Assembly (NCBI GenBank): GCA_964347615.1
Contig: CAYFZO010000027.1
Location: 1-22,611 of the forward strand
DNA: 22,611 bases
Source: CAYFZO01 sp964347615
Lineage (GTDB): Bacteria > Pseudomonadota > Gammaproteobacteria > Poriferisulfidales > Oxydemutatoraceae
Direction: 5' to 3'
Part shown: one piece after another, positions 20,201 to 22,611 of the stretch
Layout: each line of letters starts with the position of its first letter
Numbering within the stretch: position 1 is the stretch's first letter
The notes under the pieces: model-generated
The model's database searches: none
What the model saw: only the letters and a program-made list of their open reading frames with translations
Told to the model about the DNA's origin: nothing
Program-made: the position numbers and the translations under genes

Positions 20201-22611
20201 TGCTGATGCCGTTGGAGTCGTAGTCCTCATTTGTCACTGTGTACGTGAAAGACATGCTGAGGCTGGAGGCAGTGACAAAACTCGCAGTGCGCTCTTGACC
20301 ACCAACGTCCAATCTCAACGTTGGCTCACCGGCGGCGAGACCTACGGTGATCTCAGAGTTAAAGGTCACTTCAACCCTGATGACCTCACCCGCACTGTAG
20401 GCGTTGCCATCGTCAGGGCTGGAAGTGATGCTCACCGCCGACGGCGCCGCCGGATCCCCCGCCAACGTGAATACGACGGGTTCGGAGGCAAACTTGACAC
20501 TATACCGTCCAGATGCACAACTGGAGCTTAATAAAACGCCATCGCAACCGTGGTTGGGGAGCGAGTTCGCTATTTGATCTCCATCTGGTCCGAGCGAGTG
20601 CACTACTGGAGTTCCATCTGATTCTTGAGCTATTCTCACGGAGGCATCTTCAAACACAGACAGCCGCGTCACATTGAAAGGCATGCTTGCGACGAACCCC
20701 GTTGGAATCCTCGCTTGAAGCCTCGGCGCTTCAGACGTTAACAACTCAGCGTTTGGAGCGCGGAGGACTACGAGCAGGGTGGACGGCGCACCTTGCACCG
20801 ATATCAACCTGAGTTGCGCGAAACGTTGATCGGCTAACCCGTCCACGCGTTCAAAGCGGAAAGAGAGCGGCACGTCGTCGGGCAGCGTCAACTGTTTCAA
20901 GTTGGTCAAGCCTTCAAATATCCCCGCCGGTAAGGGCGCCAAGTTGGGGACATTCACATACTCCAAATACAGCCTCTCGAGGGCGTTCAAACCCGAAAAC
21001 AGGCCCGGCGCCAGCGCGACCTCTTCTTCCAAATCACTACCCAAATCGAGCAAGTCGAGCTCCCGTAAACTGCCCAAACCTGAAAATGCGCCTGCATCCA
21101 GCGTCTGTAAGTTCACGGCAGAGGCAAGTTCCAATGCCTCCAACCCGCTGAGGCCGGAAAACGCGCCCGCCTGCACTGACTCTAGCTCTGACGGGCCCGA
21201 CCCGAACTCGCCTAGATGCAACTGTGTCAGCGTGGAACCCAAGCCGGCGTCGGAAAACACGTTGTTTGTCAGCGCCGTAAAGGCATTCGCGGTCAAATCC
21301 AAATTCGTCAAACTGCTGAGACCCGTGAATGTGCCTTGCGCGAATCCACGTATCTCCAGGTCCGCAAGAGTCAATTCTTCCAAGCTGTCGAGACCCTCAA
21401 ACATTCTCGCGCTCGATGTAAATATTCCCCCCCCGCTCCTGCTTACTTGCAAACTCTGTAGATTGACAAGACCCGAAAAATCGCCTTGCTCGGGGCTGTC
21501 ATCTGCCCTTTCAACTATTGTTACCGCTAGTGATCGTTCCAAACCACCCAAGGCTTCATCGTCTACCTCAGAACAATCGGCCGCATTTCCGACCGCATCG
21601 ACAATCGCCCTCCGGACCGAAGGTGTCCGGTCGCACACGCCTTCGTTAATCACCACGACCGCCGAGGTTCGCTCGGAGTCGGCGGCCAATGTGTAGAACG
21701 CGCCGGCAGGGGGGGCTTCCAGAACCACTCTGAAAGCCTCTCGCGTCGGCTCGGCCTCATCGTCTTCGTTGATGAAGATCGCGATGGCTGCGGTCGTCTC
21801 CCCCGCCTCAATCGTGACCATGCCGGACAGCGTACTGTAGTCAGAGGGCTCAGCCGGGTCGTAACCATTCTCATGCTCTTCAATCCCGTAGGCAACCGTA
21901 ACCTCAGTGGAAAGTTCTTGGGAAAGTGAGACAACGGCCGTGGCCGTCGAGCCTTCCGCCGCTGGCACCTTCACGGACTCAAACGACACCTCGGCGGAAC
22001 TCACCTCGACCATCAAAGAGTCCGTCGTCACCCCCGCGTTCCCAAGCGCCGACGCGCTCGGATCCAAAGTCACCGTCACCTCCATCTCGCCGAGGGCCGC
22101 CGTCAATCCCGCCGCCACGGTTATGTCCGCCACATTGCTCATCGAGGTCAGCGTTACCCGAGCCGGATCCACCATCAAACCCCCGGGCGAACCCTCGGGA
22201 CCGCCCAAGCCGACCACCACCTCTTCGGAACCTTGCAGCTCAGGCTCGGTCTTCAGAACCACCGTCCTCGCCTCGCCGCCGCGTACCAGCGTCACCGCAG
22301 ACGGCTCGAAAAACACCCTGATCTCGCGCTGGTCTATCCGCACCTCCAACGTGGCACTCAACACCAGCACTCGGAGCGACTCGTGGCTCTCTCGCGTCAC
22401 GCTCGCCGTCAGGCTTGAATTCCCGATTGGCGCATCGAAATCCACGGATACCCTGAACTGCGTACTGGACTCACCGACCCCCAAGATTACCGGCGACGGC
22501 ACGCTGAGACCTCGACTCGGGGTCAAAGACACCTGCACCGGAGTCGTCCTGTCCAGATCCCCAACAAGCGTCAAAGTCGCCGTCGAGAACGAGCCCGCCG
22601 TCACGCTTGCC
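5235..22611 (-). CDS. Giant LRR/Calx-beta/Ig-like tandem-repeat surface protein, 5' end beyond window
   Basis: Probably a secreted or surface-attached adhesin-like giant; partner and export route are unknown. The frame is open from the right edge to TAA at 5237-5235. The GTG at 22604 is the first possible start in the window, but it is almost certainly an internal valine: the context ASVTAGSFSTATLTL recurs inside the protein near 20050-20005, and the frame continues to the edge. Counting that valine as residue 1, I see an Ig-like X-B pair (1-200), a Calx-beta-like domain (about 202-320), an LRR block (323-575), a post-LRR domain with a Cys pair (575-715), an SWM-type Ig-like domain (715-840), a second X module (about 842-947), then eight repeat units (948-5789). 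No membrane anchor, LPXTG motif or autotransporter barrel is visible at the C-terminus, which ends RVFLEGALE. Cysteines are almost confined to the LRR neighbourhood. The reading frame is certain; the role is inferred from architecture. Confidence 0.93.
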   Translation of the reverse strand, partial: ASVTAGSFSTATLTLVGDLDRTTPVQVSLTPSRGLSVPSPVILGVGESSTQFRVSVDFDAPIGNSSLTASVTRESHESLRVLVLSATLEVRIDQREIRVFFEPSAVTLVRGGEARTVVLKTEPELQGSEEVVVGLGGPEGSPGGLMVDPARVTLTSMSNVADITVAAGLTAALGEMEVTVTLDPSASALGNAGVTTDSLMVEVSSAEVSFESVKVPAAEGSTATAVVSLSQELSTEVTVAYGIEEHENGYDPAEPSDYSTLSGMVTIEAGETTAAIAIFINEDDEAEPTREAFRVVLEAPPAGAFYTLAADSERTSAVVVINEGVCDRTPSVRRAIVDAVGNAADCSEVDDEALGGLERSLAVTIVERADDSPEQGDFSGLVNLQSLQVSRSGGGIFTSSARMFEGLDSLEELTLADLEIRGFAQGTFTGLSSLTNLDLTANAFTALTNNVFSDAGLGSTLTQLHLGEFGSGPSELESVQAGAFSGLSGLEALELASAVNLQTLDAGAFSGLGSLRELDLLDLGSDLEEEVALAPGLFSGLNALERLYLEYVNVPNLAPLPAGIFEGLTNLKQLTLPDDVPLSFRFERVDGLADQRFAQLRLISVQGAPSTLLVVLRAPNAELLTSEAPRLQARIPTGFVASMPFNVTRLSVFEDASVRIAQESDGTPVVHSLGPDGDQIANSLPNHGCDGVLLSSSCASGRYSVKFASEPVVFTLAGDPAAPSAVSITSSPDDGNAYSAGEVIRVEVTFNSEITVGLAAGEPTLRLDVGGQERTASFVTASSLSMSFTYTVTNEDYDSNGISIADDALVRGRAQIISAVSAGGSPANLALPAIEDESDHKVAGRRLSLSLSLESASVTAGSFSTATLTLLGDTSSLDGEALVQVSLTPDQGLDAPSTVTLRVGDASAEFRLSADLGATLGDSSLMAHVEQDVQDSLRALVSSTTLGVRVIIRVVFEPAEIRLVRGGAAEESASTMVVLKTERELQGSEELGVGLSATNGLEVSPDSVMLNQARSTASVTVTASSGAGSGEVSATSDSGTSEPLMVEVVRGVELSLSDHAGQAVEMVMTTAGESIEFTVATEPSLERDERVTVTLSVDSRLSLSSVDGPALIDGNVLVLTSAENSTSARISVSTSSPGLNLAMGISASGEGENVGVVGESPSLGVVTAFSGRVAVVLSPQQVEVQQGSTRLLSVTTFPELGEMQSVMVRLTIAPADAGLSFAGNSSFVEVSLGETRRSVDVEVFASAEAEIGSIARVTSMEVDASVGLSVVIDNRSEATLEVLTPQVTLGFTPADVLELNLSESKAVELSLTDFTLSGNQAAVFEVSVSGGGLTLQGGTPSLEVSLSTVNVTAEVTVMASDSAFSVGELSVRALSGVELAGDAEAATLPIEVLQEHQGAVRIVPNLVEIQRGRSTEFEVVINPPLVADRKTTVTLTISEEDDFSFGDAGLKQHEIAFGMDNSRETVRVATTAPADVEAVVSVNVIRSSGIQAGGLPSLRLRSTLPLVEVVFSPADELRLPSGGEAPVTLSLDNYPLAGDQEIVLNVSADDGGLTVSPPNATLTATSPTATVQVSASRRVESGNLMVSALSGAELVGDTQLPVLVSPRQLAVSFDPSMVRVVRGGAAAETASAEVSLSVAPVLEGDEELVLGLTSGAGNLGVSPDEATLSSEVRAVDVTVTASAAGSGEVAAFEGSGTSIGNAEVSFTPLTVEVVRGVELSLSDHEGQAVELLAIAEGRSTEITVATSPTLVGDERVTVTLNVLADFAVLSVEGIGSELIGGDMLVLTSAMNSSTRVRVNALLAGFGRTNPTPGISVSGVGENVGVVGDPPSLRMRTEFLDEAVVVLSPRLVEVQQGRSAMFLVTTNPPLGAEQAVTVRLMIAPADRGLSFAESSSVTDVRLGGTQPSADVAAFASAEAVVGNSVRVTSVALDATSGLGVDTDGRSEATLEVTTPRVTLGLRPAGGEIGDPLSLGLGESKAVELSLTDFTLSGNQTAEFEVSVSGDGLSLQGGTVSLDADNATAGVTVMASTGAVSVGELSARVVSDSGVELAGGAQAATWPVEVLQPVSLSFDPDLVLIQRGRSTEFEVRTSEPLVADRMVTVTLRISEEGFSFFDAGSVQHEITFDAGKSRETVTAAATAPINLMALVSVNVTPSSGVQALVPPSLNLQATLPLVEVAFSPAAELRLPSGGEASVTLSLADYSLTGDQAIVLDVSTEGEGLAVSPASVTLTEDSPMAAVRVTASRSAAESGNLMVSAVSGAELVGRTQLPVVVSARQLAVSFEPSMVKLVRGGAAAEMVSTVVSLSVAPALEGDEELVLELTSGAGNLGVNPDEATLSSEVRAVDVTVSAGPATVSAEVVALEGTGTSIGNAVVSFMPLTVEVVRGVELLLSDHAGQAVEMITITAGEATEIKVATEPPLEEDERVTVTLSVAEGLSVAGSELIGGNTLVLTSAENSSARVSVSTSTPDLDLAMGISASGVGENVGVVGESTSLRVITEVSGEVAVVLSPQPVEVQQGSRTMLRVETFPQLAAGQSVMVRLTIAPADAGLSFAGGSLFTDVSLGETQRSVDVEVFASAEAVIGSSARVTSMVVDASVGLSVVTDARSEATLEVTLPQVTLGFTPADVLELNLSESRAVELSLTGFTLSGNQVAEFEVSVEGEGLTLEGGVQMIRVSFAAGENTKSISVMASADAASVGRLVVRPVGGVELAGDMGTATLPIEVLQSVSLSFEPDLVEIQRGRSTEFEVVISPPLIADRMVTVALRISEEGFSFFDAGSTQHEVVLDAGKSSETVTVAATAAEGLAVQVSVVTDATPGVDLAPPPSLPPSLSLQATLPMVEVAFSPDDVLQLPSGGEASVTLSLADYSLAGDQAIVLGVSADDGGLTVSPTSVTLTEDSPTAAVRVTASRRVESGNLVVSALSGVELVGETQLSVSVSPRQLAVSFEPSMVRLVRGGAAAEMASAEVRVSVAPALEGDEELVLELTSGVAGNLSVSPDEATLSSEVRAVDVTVTASAAGSGEVMAAEGSDSSIGHAGVSFMPLTVDVVRGVALSLSEEMVTIVAGESAEITVTTEPALEGDERVTVTLSVAEGLSVAGSELIGENTLVLTSAANSTNARVRVNALTPGLDLAMGISASGVGENVGVVGEAPSLDVATEFSRSVTVVLSPQQVEVQQGSSTMFRVETDPQLEMDEATTLRLTIVPADAGLSFAGGSPSMDVSLVGETQQSVDVEVFASAEVEIGSSARVTSMRVDASFGLDVITDARSEATLEVTTPEVTLGFMPADVLELNLGESKAVGLSLTDFTLSGNQRAVFEVSVSGDGLSLEGGTPNLEVSLDAVNTTAEVTVMASDGAGSAGELSVRAVSGVEAETMTLPISVLQSVSLVFDPDVVEIQRGRSTEFEVRTNEPLVADRMVTVTLAISEEGFSFFDAGSMQHEIVFDAGKSSETVTVSTTAAEGLTAQVSVDVMVTSGVDLTPPPSLPPSLNLQATLPMVEVVFSPATELQLPSGGEASVTLSLADYSLAGDQMIVLGVSADDDGLEVAPLNVTLTATSPTATVQVSASRRVESGNLMVSAVSGAELVGDTQLPVSVSARQLAVSFEPSMVRLVRGGAAAETVSTEVSLNVAPALEGEEELVLELTSGVAGNLGVSPDEATLSSEVTAVEVTVTASAAGSGEVMAAEGSDSSIGHAEVSFMPLTVEVVRGVELSLSDHTGQAVEMITITAGESAEITVATEPALEGDERVTVTLSVAEGLSVAGSELIGGNTLVLTSAENSSARVSVSTSTPDLDLAMGISASGVGENVGVVGESTSLRVVTEVAGEVAVVLSPQQVEVQQGHSAMFRVETDPQLAAGQSVMVQLTIAPADAGLSFAGGSPSMDVNLGETEQSVDVEVFASAEAEIGGSARVSSMEVDASVGLSVVIDGRSEATLEVTAPQVTLGLRPEGDEIGDTLSLGLGESRAVELSLTGFTLSGNQVAEFAVSVEGEGLTLEGGAQMIQVSFAVGEDTKPISVMASDDAASVGRLVVRPVSGVELAGDMETATLPIEVLQSVSLSFEPATVEIQRGRSAQFKVVITPLVADRRTTVTLVISEEGFSFDAGSTQYEVVLDAGKSSETVRVAAMAAEGLTAQVSVMADGTPGVDLAPLPSLSLQATLPMVEVSFSPADELRLPSGGEASVTLSLADYSLAGDQEIVLNVSVDGEGLEVNRSRVTLTGVMQLATVQVSASRSAAESGNLMVSAASGAELVGRTQLPVSVSPRQLAVSFEPSMVRLVRGGAAASTDSAEVSLSVAPVLGGEEELVLELTSGAGNLGVSPDRATLSSEVTAVDVTVTADPETVSGEVMAAEGSGTSIGNAEVSFMPLTVEVVRGVELSLSDHAGQAVEMITITAGDSTEITVATSPTLVGDERVTVTLSVAEGLSVAGSELIGGNTLVLTSAENSSARVSVSTSTPDLDLAMGISASGVGENVAVVGEVPSLDVATEVAREVAVVFSPQQVEVQQGSRTMFRVGTFPQLAAGQSVTVQLTIAPADAGLSFADGSLFTDVSLGETQQSVDVEVFASAEAVIESSARVTSMEVDASEGLGVVIDDRSEATLEVTLPQVTLGLRPEGDEIGDTLSLGLGESRVVELSLTDFTLSGNQTAVFEVSVSGGGLTLQDDTPNLEVSLDAVSVTAGVTVMASTGAISIGELSVMAVSGVELAGDAEATTLPIEVLQSVELVFDPDVVEIQRGRSTEFEVRTSEPLVADRMVTVTLMISGEGFSFDAGSTQYEVVLDADGSREAVTVSTTAAEGLTAQVSVMADGTPGVDLAPPPSLSLQATLPMVEVAFSPAGELRLPSGGDASVTLSLADYSLAGDQMIVLDVSVDGEGLEVSLMSVTLTAASPSATVQVSASRSAVGPGSLTVSAARGAELVGETQSLPVVVEPRQLAVSFDPSMVRLVRGGVVAEMASTEVWLSVAPALEGNEELVLKLTSGDDDLGVDPDEATLSSEMRAVQVRVVASLTTVSTEVTVSMVNADTSIGNAEVSFMPLTVEVVRGVDLSLSEEMVTITAGESTEITVATEPLLERDERVTVTLMAEGDGLTLPNTVELSSARTSATVLLTANDPGSGRVIATGMGQNVEVVSGDSVGITTERAKEVSVTFDPAPEVEIERGRSALLTVGTSVGLDDGQSVTVSLGVSEDSGFSFGEVASSSVEIVLIRGMSATSVRVRSSTAIGVRTTVDVKTTFEGVSVAPPERLELVSVPPEVSVMFDPAGKLSVPSGGEASVALSLDDYPLVEDQEIVLNVSVDGEGLTVSPTSVTLTETVQSAMVQVSASRRVESGNLMVTASGATLVGETQLPVVVTPRQLAVSFDPSMVRLVRGGAADDTASADVSVSVAPALEGDEELVLELTSGVAGNLGVNPLEATLSSETRAVTVTVTAGSGMVSTEVVALEGSGTDIGNAVVSFTPLTVEVVRGVELLISGVESTGAVSLKAGDEAELLVTTNPLLREGESVTVNLRAEGDGLTLPDTVELSGAWTSATVTLRATDPGVEGQVIATGTGQNVGVVRDGSVEIMTELAEEVSVTFDPAVEVRIERGRSALLTVGTSAGLGDGQSVTVSLNVSEDSDFSFGEVASSSVEIVLVEGMSATSVLVRSSAAIGVRAAVDVRTTAEGVLVAPPESLRLASVTPMVSVAFSVAGEVVEALVLPANSTSADVSLSLGDYELAVGQEAVLAVSVQGAGLTVDTQEVTLSGTTPSATVAVTATLENASGTLTAAAVSGVELRVPAELPVSVELKPAGLRLRIRVFLEGALE
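5238..6584 (-). repeat. Higher-order repeat unit 8, short and terminal (B-C'-F'-A', 1,347 bp)
   Basis: Same reduced layout as unit 7, to which its C'-F' part is closest (VTFDPAVEVRIERGRSALL, EGDGLTLPDTVELS). C' begins LLISGVESTGAVSLKAG in place of DHAGQAVEM. The final A' module is divergent (VALVLPANSTSADVSL-like, LGDYELAVGQEAVL) and leads directly to the stop with a short basic-acidic tail. Confidence 0.85.
6585..7844 (-). repeat. Higher-order repeat unit 7, short (B-C'-F'-A, 1,260 bp)
   Basis: Lacks the D and E modules (about 735 bp less than unit 6). C' carries the six-residue deletion (SLSEEMVTI) seen in unit 4, then diverges (LMAEGDGLTLPNTVELSS, ATGMGQNVEVV). It is followed by VTFDPAPEVEIERGRSALL, a hybrid resembling F, and a normal A module. 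Confidence 0.87.
7845..9839 (-). repeat. Higher-order repeat unit 6 (1,995 bp)
   Basis: The last full unit. C has SVSTSTPDLDLAMG but VATSPTLVGDERVT as in unit 2; E pairs LRPEGDEIGDTLSLGL with the GELSVMAVSG second half; F matches unit 5 (FSFDAGSTQYE). Segments of C are nearly identical in DNA to units 5 and 3 (compare 9250-9360, 11240-11350 and 15190-15300). Confidence 0.87.
9840..11828 (-). repeat. Higher-order repeat unit 5 (1,989 bp)
   Basis: C has SVSTSTPDLDLAMG; E pairs the LRPEGDEIGDTLSLGL first half with the SVGRLVVRPV second half; F has lost one Phe (FSFDAGSTQYE) and has a single PLPSL linker. B shares SDSSIGHAEVSF with unit 4. Confidence 0.87.
11829..13793 (-). repeat. Higher-order repeat unit 4 (1,965 bp)
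   Basis: C lacks six residues found in most units (SLSEEMVTI instead of SLSDHAGQAVEMITI) and has RVNALTPGLDLAMG, like unit 2 and the second gene; E combines FMPADVLELNL with a shortened GELSVRAVSGVEAETM second half; F keeps FSFFDAGSMQHE and PPPSLPPSL. Confidence 0.87.
13794..15782 (-). repeat. Higher-order repeat unit 3 (1,989 bp)
   Basis: C has the SVSTSTPDLDLAMG form; E combines the FTPADVLELNL first half with the SVGRLVVRPV second half, the only unit with that pairing; F has FSFFDAGSTQHE and the duplicated linker PPPSLPPSL. Confidence 0.87.
15783..17792 (-). repeat. Higher-order repeat unit 2 (2,010 bp)
   Basis: Longest unit. C has DHEGQAVELLAIAEG and a distinctive RVNALLAGFGRTNPTPG insert; E combines the LRPAGGEIGD first half with a short version of the SVGELSAR second half; F reads FSFFDAGSVQHE and then lacks the LAPPPSL linker of later units. 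A C7 tract lies at 17267-17273. Confidence 0.85.
17793..19763 (-). repeat. Higher-order repeat unit 1 (B-C-D-E-F-A, 1,971 bp)
   Basis: The most divergent full unit. B begins VIIRVVFEPAEIRLVRGG instead of RQLAVSFEPSMV; C carries DHAGQAVEM and the SVSTS form; E has the FTPADVLELNL first half with the SVGELSVRA second half; F reads EHQGAVRIVPNLVEIQRGRS and DDFSFGDAG. Terminal units of arrays are often most divergent because they take part less in exchange. Confidence 0.85.
19785..20082 (-). repeat. X module, second copy
   Basis: Contains SVTAGSFSTATLTLLGD...ALVQVSLTPDQGL and SLRALVSSTTLGV, matching the copy at the right edge module for module. It is followed by the B module of repeat unit 1. 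The two X-B pairs bracket the Calx-beta, LRR and SWM-type segment. Confidence 0.85.
20085..20463 (-). other. SWM-type bacterial Ig-like domain
   Basis: The segment SAVSITSSPDDGNAYSAGEV, VEVTFNSEITV, PTLRLDVGGQERTASF, MSFTYTVTNEDYDSNGISI and ADDALV follows the well-known pattern of Ig-like repeats found in large bacterial surface proteins (SSP...G..Y..GE.I.V.V.F...D.D.DGI.I). A single copy occurs here and none is recognisable in the visible part of the second gene. Confidence 0.75.
20880..21638 (-). other. LRR domain of the giant gene (eight repeats)
   Basis: Starts with VCDRTPSVRRAIV...ADC and continues with repeats GDFSGLVNLQSLQV, MFEGLDSLEELTL, GTFTGLSSLTNLDL, a longer one with LTQLHLGEF, GAFSGLSGLEALEL, GAFSGLGSLRELDL, GLFSGLNALERLYL and GIFEGLTNLKQLTL. 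It has three more repeats than the paralogue in the second gene; the last three to four and the trailing SFRFER-LISVQGAP segment correspond. Likely a protein- or glycan-binding surface within a long stalk. Confidence 0.85.
21427..21434 (-). repeat. Homopolymer tract C8 (G8 on the coding strand) in the giant gene
   Basis: Eight consecutive C on the plus strand encode Gly-Gly-Gly (SGGGIF) between the first two LRRs. In frame as given. A one-base change here would truncate the protein before its whole repeat array. Confidence 0.6.
21647..22003 (-). other. Calx-beta-like domain
   Basis: Shows the usual order of this fold: VPAAEGSTATAVVSLS, VTVAYGI, SDYSTLSGMVTIEAGETTA, then INEDDEAEPTREAFRVVLEAP. 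The acidic EDDEAEP segment corresponds to the calcium-binding loop of Calx-beta domains. This is the only clear Calx-beta-like copy; the other modules are more divergent Ig-like sandwiches. It directly precedes the VCDRT cap of the LRRs. Confidence 0.75.
22345..22611 (-). repeat. X module, first copy, cut by the window edge
   Basis: An Ig-like module (TAGSFSTATLTLVGD...VQVSLTP...LRVLVLSATLEVR). Its visible first 42 bases (22611-22570) match 20046-20005 with one mismatch, an offset of 2,565 bp. A B-type module (FEPSAVTLVRGGEA) follows it, as also happens after the second copy. This copy proves the open frame enters the window mid-protein. Confidence 0.85.

Noticed and set aside
21650..21934. 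94-residue minus-strand frame over the Calx-beta region
   Set aside because: It is a second frame of the giant gene on the same strand, with Arg/Pro/Ser-rich composition and no recognisable features.
22602..22604. GTG at 22604 as the start of the giant protein
   Set aside because: The frame is open to the window edge and the preceding codons (Ala-Ser) match the internal copy of the same module, so this is an internal valine.
5235..22611. Assembly collapse or chimera at the repeats
   Set aside because: Units differ from each other throughout and every spacing is a multiple of three with an intact frame, so gross misassembly is not indicated, although true unit number cannot be verified from this sequence alone.

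Overview
The window holds parts of two very large, tandem, paralogous genes for secreted or cell-surface repeat proteins, both on the minus strand, and nothing else that I can support as a gene. The DNA is GC-rich by eye, and the coding strand rarely uses TTA, CTA or TCA codons, which leaves many spurious open frames on the plus strand. The combination of Calx-beta-like modules, eukaryote-like leucine-rich repeats (LRRs) capped by a VCDRT...C motif, and long arrays of Ig-like beta-sandwich modules suggests a bacterium with a large adhesin or host-interaction repertoire. An aquatic or symbiotic lineage is possible, but the sequence does not fix the taxon.

Right to left (the direction of transcription): 22611-5235 is the 3' part of a giant gene (at least 5,791 codons). 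It enters the window already inside a repeat module, so its true start lies beyond the right edge. Its order is an Ig-like X-B pair, a Calx-beta-like domain, eight LRRs, a post-LRR domain with a cysteine pair, one SWM-type Ig-like domain, a second X module, and then eight higher-order repeat units to the stop. Six full units of about 1,965-2,010 bp carry modules B-C-D-E-F-A. The last two units (1,260 and 1,347 bp) lack the D-E segment.

From 5234 to 4924 is a relatively AT-rich spacer with a hairpin, a weak candidate terminator for the giant gene and a good candidate promoter (TATAAT) for the next gene, so the two genes are probably transcribed separately.

From 4923 to 1 is the 5' part of the second gene (1,641 codons, open to the left edge with no stop). 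It has a signal peptide, five LRRs related to those of the giant gene, Ig-like modules, one C-D-E-F-A block colinear with the giant gene's unit, and three further tandem Ig-like modules.

The most interesting signal is mosaicism among the repeat units. The E module exists as two N-half types and two C-half types, and all four combinations occur. Other variants (C-module types, a shared six-residue deletion) are distributed without regard to adjacency, and some link the giant gene with its neighbour. This suggests continuing cassette exchange within and possibly between the two genes.
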